Source: Flavobacterium phragmitis
GTDB taxonomy: Bacteria; Bacteroidota; Bacteroidia; Flavobacteriales; Flavobacteriaceae
Direction: 5' to 3'
DNA length: 64,000 nt
NCBI RefSeq assembly: GCF_900112575.1
Contig: NZ_FOMH01000009.1
Span: 47,289-111,288 of the forward strand
Made by a program: the position numbers and the translations under genes. Position 1 is the stretch's first letter; each line of letters opens with the position of its first letter. This document shows positions 34,077 through 42,680 of this stretch, piece by piece. The notes under the pieces are model-generated. The model searched no databases and was not told the origin of the DNA. It worked only from the letters and a program-made list of their open reading frames with translations.

Positions 34077-36488
34077 TTACTCAACAGGAATCTTTAAATA
34101 TTCCCCTTTAAAACTTTGATTCAAAGCAGTCATTTCAATTGGCTTGCCTGAACCATCAGGAATCACTTCTATAGATGCTTTTCCATTTGCCATTCTAATG
34201 GATTCGCTTCCTGTTGGAGTTCCTTGATTTTTTAGTGTTTTACCGCCTTTCAAGCATTGGAAATAAACACTTTCTTCGTAATCTAAACAACGCAAATTGT
34301 TGTTGTCAATCGCAATAGCTGTTACTAAATAATTACCATTTTTTAATTTTTCTGCTGATAATTGTAAAGAAGAAGCAGTATCATTTTTTGAAAAACGATA
34401 ATTCACTTTTATGGTATCAGAAACTGTTTTTCCATCTTTGTTTTTTCCAATCGCAAGAAGAATATTTTCTCCTTTTTTGAAATTAACATCCCAAGTCAAA
34501 CCATTGGCTGGATATAGGGAAAGATTACGTTGTTTTTCACCCAATGATTTTCCATCATGGAATAAAGTTACTTTCTCACAGTTGCTGAATACACTGATTG
34601 TTCTAGGTGTGTTTTCAGGTCCTTGACGTTCTGTCCAAGTATGTGATTCGATGTAAGTGAAAGGCTCTTTTGCCCAATAACTTTTAAAAACATAATAAGC
34701 ATCTTTTGGATTTCCGTTGCGGTCTGTAAGCCCTTTTTGGTTCATGTACGGAATATCATCTTCAGGGCGTAATGGTGTTGCAAAATCCTTAAAAGCCCAT
34801 TGAATATTACCAACAAACGTTGGATCATTTTCGGATATGTGCAAATGCCAGTCAAATAAGTCGACTATATAATTTTCGCTCCAATCTCCAATTTGGGCAA
34901 TATTCGCCACTTTAGTCTGAACAATGGCTTCTTCCCAACCTTCTGCTTTTATCACATTTTCTCCCGTAACAGGGTTTTCGCTGTGACGACCTACGTGACT
35001 GTCACCGCCATATTCAGCATGAATAAAATGTTTGTATTCTTTTTTATAAGTGTTAATCGCTTTTTGGTAGCTTTTATAACTTCCTGAATACCATCCAGAC
35101 CAGATAGAAGGAGAGAATACATCTACAATATGAGAACCTTCGTAATATTTTCTTATAGCCGTTTTTCGGGTTGGATCCAATTTATGCGCCAAATCATTTA
35201 ATTCAGTTAAGAAAGCATTGGTTCTTTGGTCATTATCTCCATCAGGAAAGTCAGGAAGCCAGTTGATTTCGTTTCCTAAAGACCAAATAATAATGCTCGG
35301 ATGGTTGTAATTCTGATTGATGATTTCTTCCAGCATGTTTTTGGTGTTGGTTTTCCAAGCATCGTTTCCAATACCGCCTCGGCACCACGGCAATTCATCC
35401 CAAACCAAAAGACCAAGCTCGTCACAGGCTTTATAAACTTCGGGATCCTGAGGATAATGTGCTAAACGGACAAAATTAGCCCCCATTTCTTTGATTGATT
35501 TCATATCAGCCCAATGCTGTTCGTTGCTCATCGCAGCGCCAACTCCAGCTTGTTCTTCATGACGATGAGTTCCTCGAACAAGCAGACGTTTTCCGTTAAG
35601 ATAAAATGGCCCATGATCTTTAAATTCAAACCATCTAAAACCTACTTTTTCAGAAACACTGTCTCGGATTTGATTTTTTTCTGATAAAACAGCTGTCAGT
35701 TGATATAAATTGGGCTTTTCAGTATCCCATAGTTCAGGATTTTTAATGTTTTCAAAAGTAATTGTTGAAGTTTTAGCTGAAACAGGAACGGTTTTGCTGA
35801 CTATTTTTTTCCCTTTCGGATTTGAAAGCGTAACCGTTAACGATAAATCTTTCGAATTATCTGGGTTTACAAATGAAGAAACAATCTGTACCGAAGCTTT
35901 TTTAGCTGAAACTTCTGGTGTTGTAATTTTTATGTTGTCAATATGATTTTTGTATTGTGAAACCAGCCATACATCGCGTGTAATGCCTCCGTAAATAAAG
36001 AAATCGCTTTTTTGAGATGGAATAATTTCGATATCATAGCTATTGTCTACACGAACAAAAATGTCATTGTTTCCTTCTTTGATGAAGTTGGTAATATCAA
36101 TAGAAAAGCCAATATACCCACCTATATGACTTCCGGCTTCTTTTCCGTTCACATACACATTTGTAGTCACATTTGAGCCTTCAAAGTATAAAGAATAAAC
36201 CCTGTCTTTGTCAATCTGCGGGATATTTAATTTTTTTTGATACCAGCTTGCATCACGACGGTAACCTGGGTATAAATCGGTTGCATCTTCGGCGTTCCAA
36301 GTATGCGGTAAGTTTAAAGAAGTCCAGCCTGATGCTTTTTGCGCTTCGCTGAGTTTTGGAGTGTCATTTTCCAAATAAAGCCAATTGTCATTAATGTTCC
36401 TCTTTGTCTGAGCAGAACTGCTCAGACAAATTTGAAACAAAACAAAAAGTGCAAAAATTGAAAATGTATTGTAATGTCGTTTTTTCAT
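34077..36488 (-). CDS. secreted GH2 beta-galactosidase-like enzyme
   Basis: This 803-aa secreted enzyme has a signal peptide ending SSAQ. The domains run in the order of GH2: jelly-roll (LPHTWNAEDATDLYPGYRRDASWYQKKL, shown here across residues of the first 100), immunoglobulin-like, TIM barrel and additional beta domains from about 590. The acid/base is E407 (SLGNEINW) and the nucleophile E492 (HAEYGGDS). The extra C-terminal domains resemble those of Bacteroidota GH2 enzymes that act on substituted oligosaccharides. The aglycone and sugar specificity (beta-galactose, beta-glucuronate or beta-mannose) cannot be fixed from the sequence. Confidence 0.85.
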   Translation of the reverse strand: MKKRHYNTFSIFALFVLFQICLSSSAQTKRNINDNWLYLENDTPKLSEAQKASGWTSLNLPHTWNAEDATDLYPGYRRDASWYQKKLNIPQIDKDRVYSLYFEGSNVTTNVYVNGKEAGSHIGGYIGFSIDITNFIKEGNNDIFVRVDNSYDIEIIPSQKSDFFIYGGITRDVWLVSQYKNHIDNIKITTPEVSAKKASVQIVSSFVNPDNSKDLSLTVTLSNPKGKKIVSKTVPVSAKTSTITFENIKNPELWDTEKPNLYQLTAVLSEKNQIRDSVSEKVGFRWFEFKDHGPFYLNGKRLLVRGTHRHEEQAGVGAAMSNEQHWADMKSIKEMGANFVRLAHYPQDPEVYKACDELGLLVWDELPWCRGGIGNDAWKTNTKNMLEEIINQNYNHPSIIIWSLGNEINWLPDFPDGDNDQRTNAFLTELNDLAHKLDPTRKTAIRKYYEGSHIVDVFSPSIWSGWYSGSYKSYQKAINTYKKEYKHFIHAEYGGDSHVGRHSENPVTGENVIKAEGWEEAIVQTKVANIAQIGDWSENYIVDLFDWHLHISENDPTFVGNIQWAFKDFATPLRPEDDIPYMNQKGLTDRNGNPKDAYYVFKSYWAKEPFTYIESHTWTERQGPENTPRTISVFSNCEKVTLFHDGKSLGEKQRNLSLYPANGLTWDVNFKKGENILLAIGKNKDGKTVSDTIKVNYRFSKNDTASSLQLSAEKLKNGNYLVTAIAIDNNNLRCLDYEESVYFQCLKGGKTLKNQGTPTGSESIRMANGKASIEVIPDGSGKPIEMTALNQSFKGEYLKIPVE

Positions 36489-36580
36489 AAGGTTATAAGG
36501 CTTTTTTTAGGTTCAAAGGCTCAGAGATTCAGAGTTACAAAGGCAGGAAACCTTTGTCCCTTTGTTACTTTGCATCTATC
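36489..36580. repeat. CCTTTGTTACTTTG-type intergenic repeat
   Basis: The 76-bp gap between GH88 and GH2 genes is made of AAAGG and CCTTTG runs that can pair (AAAGGCTCAGAG... with CCTTTGTCCCTTTG). It extends into the last codons of the GH88 gene. Confidence 0.55.
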
Positions 36581-37755
36581 TTACTTTTTCTTAGTAAGGC
36601 TTCTAGAAAGTAATAATCGGCGTAGATAATCGGTTCGTCAATTTCATCATGTTTTGGCCAGTTTCCTGTGCTGTGATCAAAAAGAAAGGGAGCCTTAATG
36701 TTAGCATCTAAAATGTAGTTTTTGCTTTGTACAGAAGCCATCATTTTATTGGCAAAAGCTAGATAATTTTCTTTTTTGGTATATCCGTACAATTCGTATA
36801 AAGCAGATGCCATAACCATTGCAGCAGATACATCGCGAGCCGAATTTGGAATGCTTGGATCTTTAAAATCCCAATACGGAATTCCGTCTTCTGGCAGGTT
36901 TTTATTTGCCATAAAGAATAGAGCAGTAGCTTCGGCTTGTTTTATATAAGCTTCATCTTTGGTATATCGATACGCCATAGTAAAACCATAAACAGCCCAA
37001 GCCTGACCACGAGCCCAAACCGAATCATCATTATAACCCTGAAGTGTGGTTTTCTTTCTTACATTGCCTGTTTTTGGATCATAATCAATAACATGATAAC
37101 AGCTGTCATCGTCTCTAAATTGGTTTTTTAAAGTGGTATTGGCATGTTGGATTGCAACATTACGATATTTTGGATTTCCAGATAATTTAGAAGCTTCAAA
37201 AAGTAATTCCAAATTCATCATATTGTCAATGATTACCGGATAATCCCAGATTTCTTTATTGAAATCCCAAGAACGGATTGAACCTACTTTTGGATCAAAT
37301 CTTTTACATAATGTTTCTGCACCTTTAACAATTACAGCTTCGTATTCTTTCTTGTTTTCTACTTTCAATGCTTCTCCAAAACTGCAGAACACTTTAAAAC
37401 CTACATCATGCGAATTTTTATTGACACTTTCTTTTTTACTGAAAGGCGTCCATTTTTCGGCTTGTTCTTTGTATTTTGAATCGCCTGTCAATCGGTACAA
37501 CTGCCAAAGGTTTCCAGCAAAAAAACCGCTTGTCCAATCTTTCGATGGAACTTTACGTATTTCGTTGGTTTTAATGTTCATGCTTCTTGGCATGGACATA
37601 GAATCTACAGGATAATCCAACAACATTTTGTAACGGGTGTCCAGCAGACTATTTACAGATAAAGGAGTTTTTGTTTGAGAATTAATTCCGGATTTGCACG
37701 CTGTTGTCAGCGACGCAAACCCAAGAATTAGAGAAATGAAATTAACATTCTTCAT
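36565..37755 (-). CDS. GH88 unsaturated glucuronyl hydrolase, lipoprotein
   Basis: This 396-aa protein has a lipoprotein signal (SLTTAC, Cys20), so it is membrane-anchored. The (alpha/alpha)6 barrel of GH88 is recognisable by WTSGFFAGNLWQLY, the catalytic Asp pair D117 (NSHDVGF) and D177 (VIIDNMMNLELL), and the WARGQAWAVYGF and DHSTGNWPKHDEIDEPIIYADYY (written across two halves) signatures. GH88 enzymes hydrate the double bond left by a polysaccharide lyase on the non-reducing uronate. That implies the PUL target is cut by a lyase, or contains glycosaminoglycan-like or gellan/xanthan-like uronates. No lyase was confidently recognised in the window. Confidence 0.88.
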   Translation of the reverse strand: MKNVNFISLILGFASLTTACKSGINSQTKTPLSVNSLLDTRYKMLLDYPVDSMSMPRSMNIKTNEIRKVPSKDWTSGFFAGNLWQLYRLTGDSKYKEQAEKWTPFSKKESVNKNSHDVGFKVFCSFGEALKVENKKEYEAVIVKGAETLCKRFDPKVGSIRSWDFNKEIWDYPVIIDNMMNLELLFEASKLSGNPKYRNVAIQHANTTLKNQFRDDDSCYHVIDYDPKTGNVRKKTTLQGYNDDSVWARGQAWAVYGFTMAYRYTKDEAYIKQAEATALFFMANKNLPEDGIPYWDFKDPSIPNSARDVSAAMVMASALYELYGYTKKENYLAFANKMMASVQSKNYILDANIKAPFLFDHSTGNWPKHDEIDEPIIYADYYFLEALLRKSKIDAK

Positions 37756-37771
37756 ATTTAAATAATATTTT

Positions 37772-37789
37772 TTTAGTCTCTAGACTAAA
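37772..37789. promoter_or_regulatory. small palindrome before the GH88 gene
   Basis: TTTAGTCT-CT-AGACTAAA is an 8-bp perfect inverted repeat 16 bp upstream of the GH88 start codon. It could be an operator, or an RNA hairpin in the SusD-GH88 intergenic transcript. Confidence 0.35.
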
Positions 37790-37793
37790 TTTT

Positions 37794-37916
37794 AAACGCG
37801 GATTTTACGGATTCGCTATCGCTAAGACATTGATTATGCAGTTTTTTTTTTAATAATAATTTAAAAATCAGTTTTTTTCCGCGTCTTCGCGATAGCGAAT
37901 CCGTTTTATCTGCGTT
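37794..37916. repeat. GCGGATT...GCGATAGCGAATCCG inverted repeat
   Basis: The arms 37794-37821 (AACGCGGATTTTACGGATTC...) and 37889-37916 are nearly perfect inverted copies over 28 bp with a 67-bp loop. The inner part, GGATTCGCTATCGC, is exact. It lies between susD and GH88, and may reduce read-through from susCD into the hydrolase genes. Confidence 0.75.
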
Positions 37917-37925
37917 CAATAATAA

Positions 37926-39446
37926 TTAATAACCAGGATTATTTGGTTTTAAATTTGGATTGATAGCCAATTCAGTTCCCGGTAATGGCCATAAATAATC
38001 TTTATTCGGATCGAAATTGGCATGTGGCTCTAAACCGTTTGGTCCAAATACTTCCGGTCCGATTTTTAATCTCTTAATGTCGTACCATCGAACGTATTCA
38101 AAAGCCAGTTCTAATCTTCTTTCATCAATTACCATTTTTCTGAAATCTGCTTGAGAAAGCCCTGGAGTTACGTTTGCCGGAAAAGAAACTAGTTTTCCTG
38201 CTTTATTTCTCGCTCTAGCACGAACACGGTTTACATAACCATCAGCCTCCGTTGTTCCGGGCGTAATTTCGTTTAAAGCTTCTGCAGCAGTCAATAACAC
38301 TTCTGCAAAACGCATTGTGATGTAATTGTGCTGCGAAGTTCTTCCATTAGCACCAGCTTTTCCTGGAAAACGGAAATATTTAGCAATATGCGGACGAGGC
38401 GCTTTTTCGTTATCACTCGATGGATAAACCTGTAAAGCACCACCAGGACCTGTCTTTTTTCTGATAATCGTATCAAAACTTACCGCTCTTCTGTAATCTC
38501 TCTGATCCCAAGTATTGAATACTTTTAATGACGGAACCGCAACCGAGAATCCTTGTCCGTAACTGTAACTGTCGTCTTTCAATGAACCTGTAAAAAAGGC
38601 TGTATAATCCTGACCGTAATTTCCTGAAGTTAAGTTATTAAAATCTACTGTAAACAATGGTTCTTTCAAAGTAGCCGTTTTAGTAGCGTTAAATAAATCC
38701 TGAAAATCGGCATCCAAACCTAGACCAAATTTGGCTTCGTTTGTAATGACGTATTTGGCTTCGTCATAAGCTTTTTGGAAATTTCCTAAAGTTAAATAAA
38801 CAGAAGCTAAATAACCTGCTGCAGTTCCTTTTCCCGGAACGGCTTTTACTTTTGGTTTGTCTTCCAGCCATTGTTTGGCAAATTCTAAATCGGCAATTAT
38901 TTTTGGATAAACATCAGCTTCTTTAGTTTTACTCATAGAATTAATCTGTTTGACATCGGTCACCACAAAATCAATGTATGGAATATCTCCAAATAAGCGT
39001 ACTAAATGATAGTAAGCAAAAGCTCTTGCAAAATAAGCTTGAGCTACTATCGCATTGACTTTTGCAGGATCACCGGGTGTTTTCTTAGCACCTTCAATTG
39101 CCTGATTTGCTGCTGTAATAATAACATACGATTGAGGCCAGAAGTTTGCAACAAGAGCATTGGTGTCATTCATGCTCATATCATTTACGTCAATACGTGC
39201 GGCTTGAGTAGTTCTGTCTCCAATATCGGCCATATCATCGCGAAGCATTAAAGCGATTGTAAATTCTCTTCCCCAGTAATTGTTATGGGCGATGTTTGCA
39301 AAAGCACCATTTACAGCGGCTTGTAAATCATCGGTATTGTTAAAAAAGTTGTCTGGACGAATAATTCCTACTGGTTTTTCTTCCAAATCCGAACATCCCA
39401 AAAAGGTGAGTGTTCCTAAAAATAAAAAAGCGATATATTTTTTCAT
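37926..39446 (-). CDS. susD: SusD/RagB-family glycan-binding lipoprotein
   Basis: This 506-aa outer-membrane lipoprotein has a LTFLGC lipobox at Cys18. The SusD fold is shown by the N-terminal region (GIIRPDNFFNNTDDLQAAVNGAFA), the TPR-like helices with AQAYFARAFAYYHLVRLFGDIPY (in parts), and the C-terminal block VIDERRLELAFEYVRWYDIKR and LWPLPGTELAINPNLKPNNPGY (in parts). It forms the lid of the SusC importer and binds the oligosaccharide. It starts 16 bp after the susC-like gene ends, so the pair is co-transcribed. Confidence 0.92.
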   Translation of the reverse strand: MKKYIAFLFLGTLTFLGCSDLEEKPVGIIRPDNFFNNTDDLQAAVNGAFANIAHNNYWGREFTIALMLRDDMADIGDRTTQAARIDVNDMSMNDTNALVANFWPQSYVIITAANQAIEGAKKTPGDPAKVNAIVAQAYFARAFAYYHLVRLFGDIPYIDFVVTDVKQINSMSKTKEADVYPKIIADLEFAKQWLEDKPKVKAVPGKGTAAGYLASVYLTLGNFQKAYDEAKYVITNEAKFGLGLDADFQDLFNATKTATLKEPLFTVDFNNLTSGNYGQDYTAFFTGSLKDDSYSYGQGFSVAVPSLKVFNTWDQRDYRRAVSFDTIIRKKTGPGGALQVYPSSDNEKAPRPHIAKYFRFPGKAGANGRTSQHNYITMRFAEVLLTAAEALNEITPGTTEADGYVNRVRARARNKAGKLVSFPANVTPGLSQADFRKMVIDERRLELAFEYVRWYDIKRLKIGPEVFGPNGLEPHANFDPNKDYLWPLPGTELAINPNLKPNNPGY

Positions 39447-39462
39447 GATTCTTTTTATTAAA

Positions 39463-42400
39463 CTAGAATTTCACATTAAGCCCCATTGTAAACGTTCTCA
39501 CGTTTGGATATCCACCGTAATCCAAGCCTAGGTAAGTATTACTTCTTGAATTATTGTCGTTTAAGTAACTTGTTTCAGGATCTGTTCCTGGATAATTTGT
39601 GATGGTCCAGATGTTTTGCGCGCTTACATAAAAACGGACTTTGTTTAATCCCATTTTAGAAACAAAACTTTCATCTAAACTGTATCCTAAAGAGATGTTT
39701 TTTAAACGAATGTAACTTCCATCATAAACAAATCTTGAAGTAATTCTTTTTGTTCTTGCCGCATTAATAGGTACGTCAGTGTTTGTATTTGTTGGAGTCC
39801 AAGAGTTTAAAACTTCTGTAGTAGCATTATTGTTTCCAGATGCCAATTCCATCAAAGTATAGTTTAAGATTTGCCCGCCTTCTGACCCTTGGAAAAAGAT
39901 GTTTAGATCCAAATTTTTATAAGTGAAATCATTATTGAATCCGAAAATGAAATCAGGATTTGGGTTTCCAATAATAGTTTTATCCTGCGAATCTAATTTT
40001 CCGTCTCCATTTACATCTTTGAATTTTTCTCCTCCAGCAATAGTCTCAAAGTTTCCTGGTAATACAGGTTCTCCCTGCTGAATTACACCATCATAAACAA
40101 ACCCAAAGAAAGAACCTACAGGTTGTCCCACTCTTAAAATCTGAGATTCTGTTGCTAGGAAATGTCCTGGAGCAGAATTAATCAATAAGTCTTTGTTATC
40201 GGCTAATTTTAATACTTTGTTTTTGTTTGATGAAATATTGAAGTTAGTTGACCAAGTAAAATCGGCACCGATGAAGTTTTTAGTATTAATTCCTAATTCC
40301 CATCCTTTGTTTTCCAATTCACCAACATTTTGAAGCTGTGTAGCAATTCCCGAAACTCCCGGAAGCGGTCTGTTAAACAACAAATCTTTTGTAATGGTTT
40401 TATAATAATCTGCTGTAATGCTGATTCTGTTATCAAATAAACCTAAATCAATTCCGTAATCCTGCTGATAAGAAGTTTCCCATTTTAAGTTCGGATTATC
40501 CAATGAAGTCAGCTGTACTGCATTTACAATTACGTCACCGCTCACATAATAAATTTCAGAGAAACGAGAAAGAGTAGAGTAAGCACCAATTGAAGGATTA
40601 CCTGTTGCACCATAACTCGCTCTTAATTTTAAGTTTGAAATGGTTTTATTGTCTTTTAAGAAAGCTTCTTTGCCAATATTCCATCCAATTGCTCCAGAAG
40701 GGAAAGTTCCGTATTTGTAGTTTTTACTAAAACTTGATGAACCATCTCTTCTTGCTGTAAAAGTCAATAAGTAACGATCGTCATAATCAAAATTCAGCCT
40801 TCCAAAAGCAGAAATCAATTCCGTTTCAGATAAACCAGAATCAGGTTTTAAGAATACTGTTCCAGCACCTAAATTTCTATAAGAATTTGTGTTTGTTAAA
40901 AATCCTCTTGAAGCAGCATAAGAGTTTTCATTTTTATTTTTTTGATACGAATATCCTCCAAGCACCGTTAAGATTCCTTTATCGATAATTTCGCGTTTAA
41001 AAGTCAGATAGTTTTCTGTTAAGAAAGAAGAAAAACGAGTATTGTTAACAGAAGCTTCTCCTTTGATATTTTTTCCTGCAATTAAAGTGGACGGAATAAA
41101 TCTGCCTGTTTGTGAATTACTATCGGTCAAACCTAAAGTAGTTTTAAAATCCAAATCTTTTGTGATTTGATATTGAGCAAAGAAATTGTTTCTGTTCACG
41201 ATAGAAACAGTTTCTAGAATGTTTTCCATTGCCGTTGCGTATGGATTGTCAATATCGTCACCAATTGGAGCCGTTGTGGTATAAGAACCATCAGCATTGT
41301 AAATTCCTTTGTCTGGCATAAAACGGTAAGCCGATGCAATTACGCCCGCAGCACCAGTTCCTCCAGCACTTGTCTGACTTACGATTCCTTCTTTGTTTTG
41401 TTTACTTGTAAAAGTATTAAGACCAACTTTGAATTTAGGTGTCAAATCTGCTTCTAGATTACTTACAATGGTATATTTGTCAATTCCAGAATTGATAACA
41501 ACTCCATTTTGATTGAAATAAGTTCCAGAAACGTAATATTTGATATTTTCAGAACCGCCTGAAAATGATAATTGCGTATTCGAAATCATTCCGTCACGGT
41601 AAATTACATCTTGCCAGTCTGTATTTGCTGGACCTTGTGTATGCGTGGTAAAACTTTTTCTATATGCTGCAAACTGATCGGCATTCAACAAATGCAGTTT
41701 GTTGTTTACAGATTGTATTGATGTAGAGTTGCTGAATTCAATTACTGGTTTTCCCGGTTTTCCTTTTTTGGTCGTTACCATGATAACACCGTTTGAGCCT
41801 CTAGAACCATAAATAGCAGTAGCCGAAGCATCTTTTAAAACTTCTATAGAAGCAATATCCTGAGGTGCTGGCATAGAGGCGCCTGCAAATCCATCAACCA
41901 CCACCAATGCATCACCGCTGGCATTGATAGAAGTTCCGCCTCGAACTCTAATTTTTACTGGAGCTCCAGGTTCTCCACCATTATTAGTTTGTACAGAAAC
42001 TCCAGCTGCGCGTCCTTGTAAAGCTTGTTCTGCATTCAGTACTGGATAAGCGGTTAATTCTTTTGCTGTTACAGAAGAAACGGAACCTGTAATATCACTC
42101 TTTTTACGCGTTCCATAGCCTACCACAATGACTTCGTCAAGTGCTTTTGTATCGGGTTTTAAACTAACATTGATTACGCTTTTAGTTCCAACCGGAATTT
42201 CAACCGTCTGAAATCCGACGAAATTGAAAACTAAAACGGCATTTTTTTCCGATACGATAACGGTGTAATTTCCATCCATATCCGCAGATGCTCCAACTGA
42301 AGAGTTTTTGATATAGACATTAGCGCCGGGAAGTCCAAGTAAATCTTCACTTGAAGTTATCTTTCCGGTAACTTTTCTTTCCTGTGCATTCATCATGAAA

Positions 42401-42465
42401 TTTACCAGTAAAAAAGACACCAGTAAACACCATTTAAACGACTTGTTTTTTTGGTTTGTAAACAT
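39463..42465 (-). CDS. susC: SusC/RagA-family TonB-dependent oligosaccharide importer
   Basis: This 1000-aa outer-membrane receptor has a signal peptide (MMNAQ at about 28). A carboxypeptidase D-like beta sandwich follows (RKVTGKITSSEDLLGLPGANV), then the TonB-box/plug region (DEVIVVGYGTRKKSDITGSV; NGVIMVTTKKGK), and the SusC-type 22-strand barrel ending TFTMGLNVKF. It imports oligosaccharides in partnership with SusD immediately downstream. A -7 promoter element lies upstream of it, after the terminator of the sensor gene. The pair may therefore have its own promoter controlled by the hybrid sensor. Confidence 0.92.
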   Translation of the reverse strand: MFTNQKNKSFKWCLLVSFLLVNFMMNAQERKVTGKITSSEDLLGLPGANVYIKNSSVGASADMDGNYTVIVSEKNAVLVFNFVGFQTVEIPVGTKSVINVSLKPDTKALDEVIVVGYGTRKKSDITGSVSSVTAKELTAYPVLNAEQALQGRAAGVSVQTNNGGEPGAPVKIRVRGGTSINASGDALVVVDGFAGASMPAPQDIASIEVLKDASATAIYGSRGSNGVIMVTTKKGKPGKPVIEFSNSTSIQSVNNKLHLLNADQFAAYRKSFTTHTQGPANTDWQDVIYRDGMISNTQLSFSGGSENIKYYVSGTYFNQNGVVINSGIDKYTIVSNLEADLTPKFKVGLNTFTSKQNKEGIVSQTSAGGTGAAGVIASAYRFMPDKGIYNADGSYTTTAPIGDDIDNPYATAMENILETVSIVNRNNFFAQYQITKDLDFKTTLGLTDSNSQTGRFIPSTLIAGKNIKGEASVNNTRFSSFLTENYLTFKREIIDKGILTVLGGYSYQKNKNENSYAASRGFLTNTNSYRNLGAGTVFLKPDSGLSETELISAFGRLNFDYDDRYLLTFTARRDGSSSFSKNYKYGTFPSGAIGWNIGKEAFLKDNKTISNLKLRASYGATGNPSIGAYSTLSRFSEIYYVSGDVIVNAVQLTSLDNPNLKWETSYQQDYGIDLGLFDNRISITADYYKTITKDLLFNRPLPGVSGIATQLQNVGELENKGWELGINTKNFIGADFTWSTNFNISSNKNKVLKLADNKDLLINSAPGHFLATESQILRVGQPVGSFFGFVYDGVIQQGEPVLPGNFETIAGGEKFKDVNGDGKLDSQDKTIIGNPNPDFIFGFNNDFTYKNLDLNIFFQGSEGGQILNYTLMELASGNNNATTEVLNSWTPTNTNTDVPINAARTKRITSRFVYDGSYIRLKNISLGYSLDESFVSKMGLNKVRFYVSAQNIWTITNYPGTDPETSYLNDNNSRSNTYLGLDYGGYPNVRTFTMGLNVKF

Positions 42466-42589
42466 TCATTTTTCGGTTTAAGGTTAATAAGATTAGATAA
42501 AATAGAAAAGCAGTAAACTCATTCCGATTATGAGAATGACAAATACAATTTGCAATAACAAGAAGTTCTGTTTTCTGATTTTCATATCG

Positions 42590-42597
42590 CAAATGTA
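42590..42597 (-). promoter_or_regulatory. possible -7 promoter element of susC
   Basis: On the minus strand TACATTTG (42597-42590) fits the TAnnTTTG consensus exactly. The nearest TTTG upstream is 24 bp away, longer than normal, as might be expected for an activator-dependent promoter. The predicted leader is about 120 nt. Confidence 0.4.
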
Positions 42598-42622
42598 GAA
42601 TCCGAAAACGATATAGAAATAC

Positions 42623-42658
42623 AAAAAAGGGTATCTAAAAATACAGATACCCTTTTTT
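42623..42658 (-). terminator. terminator after the hybrid sensor gene
   Basis: AAAAAAGGGTATCT and AGATACCCTTTTTT form a 14-bp perfect stem with an 8-nt loop and T-run on either strand. It separates the sensor gene transcript from susC. Confidence 0.85.
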
Positions 42659-42680
42659 AAGCCCTTAAAACAGTAGATTT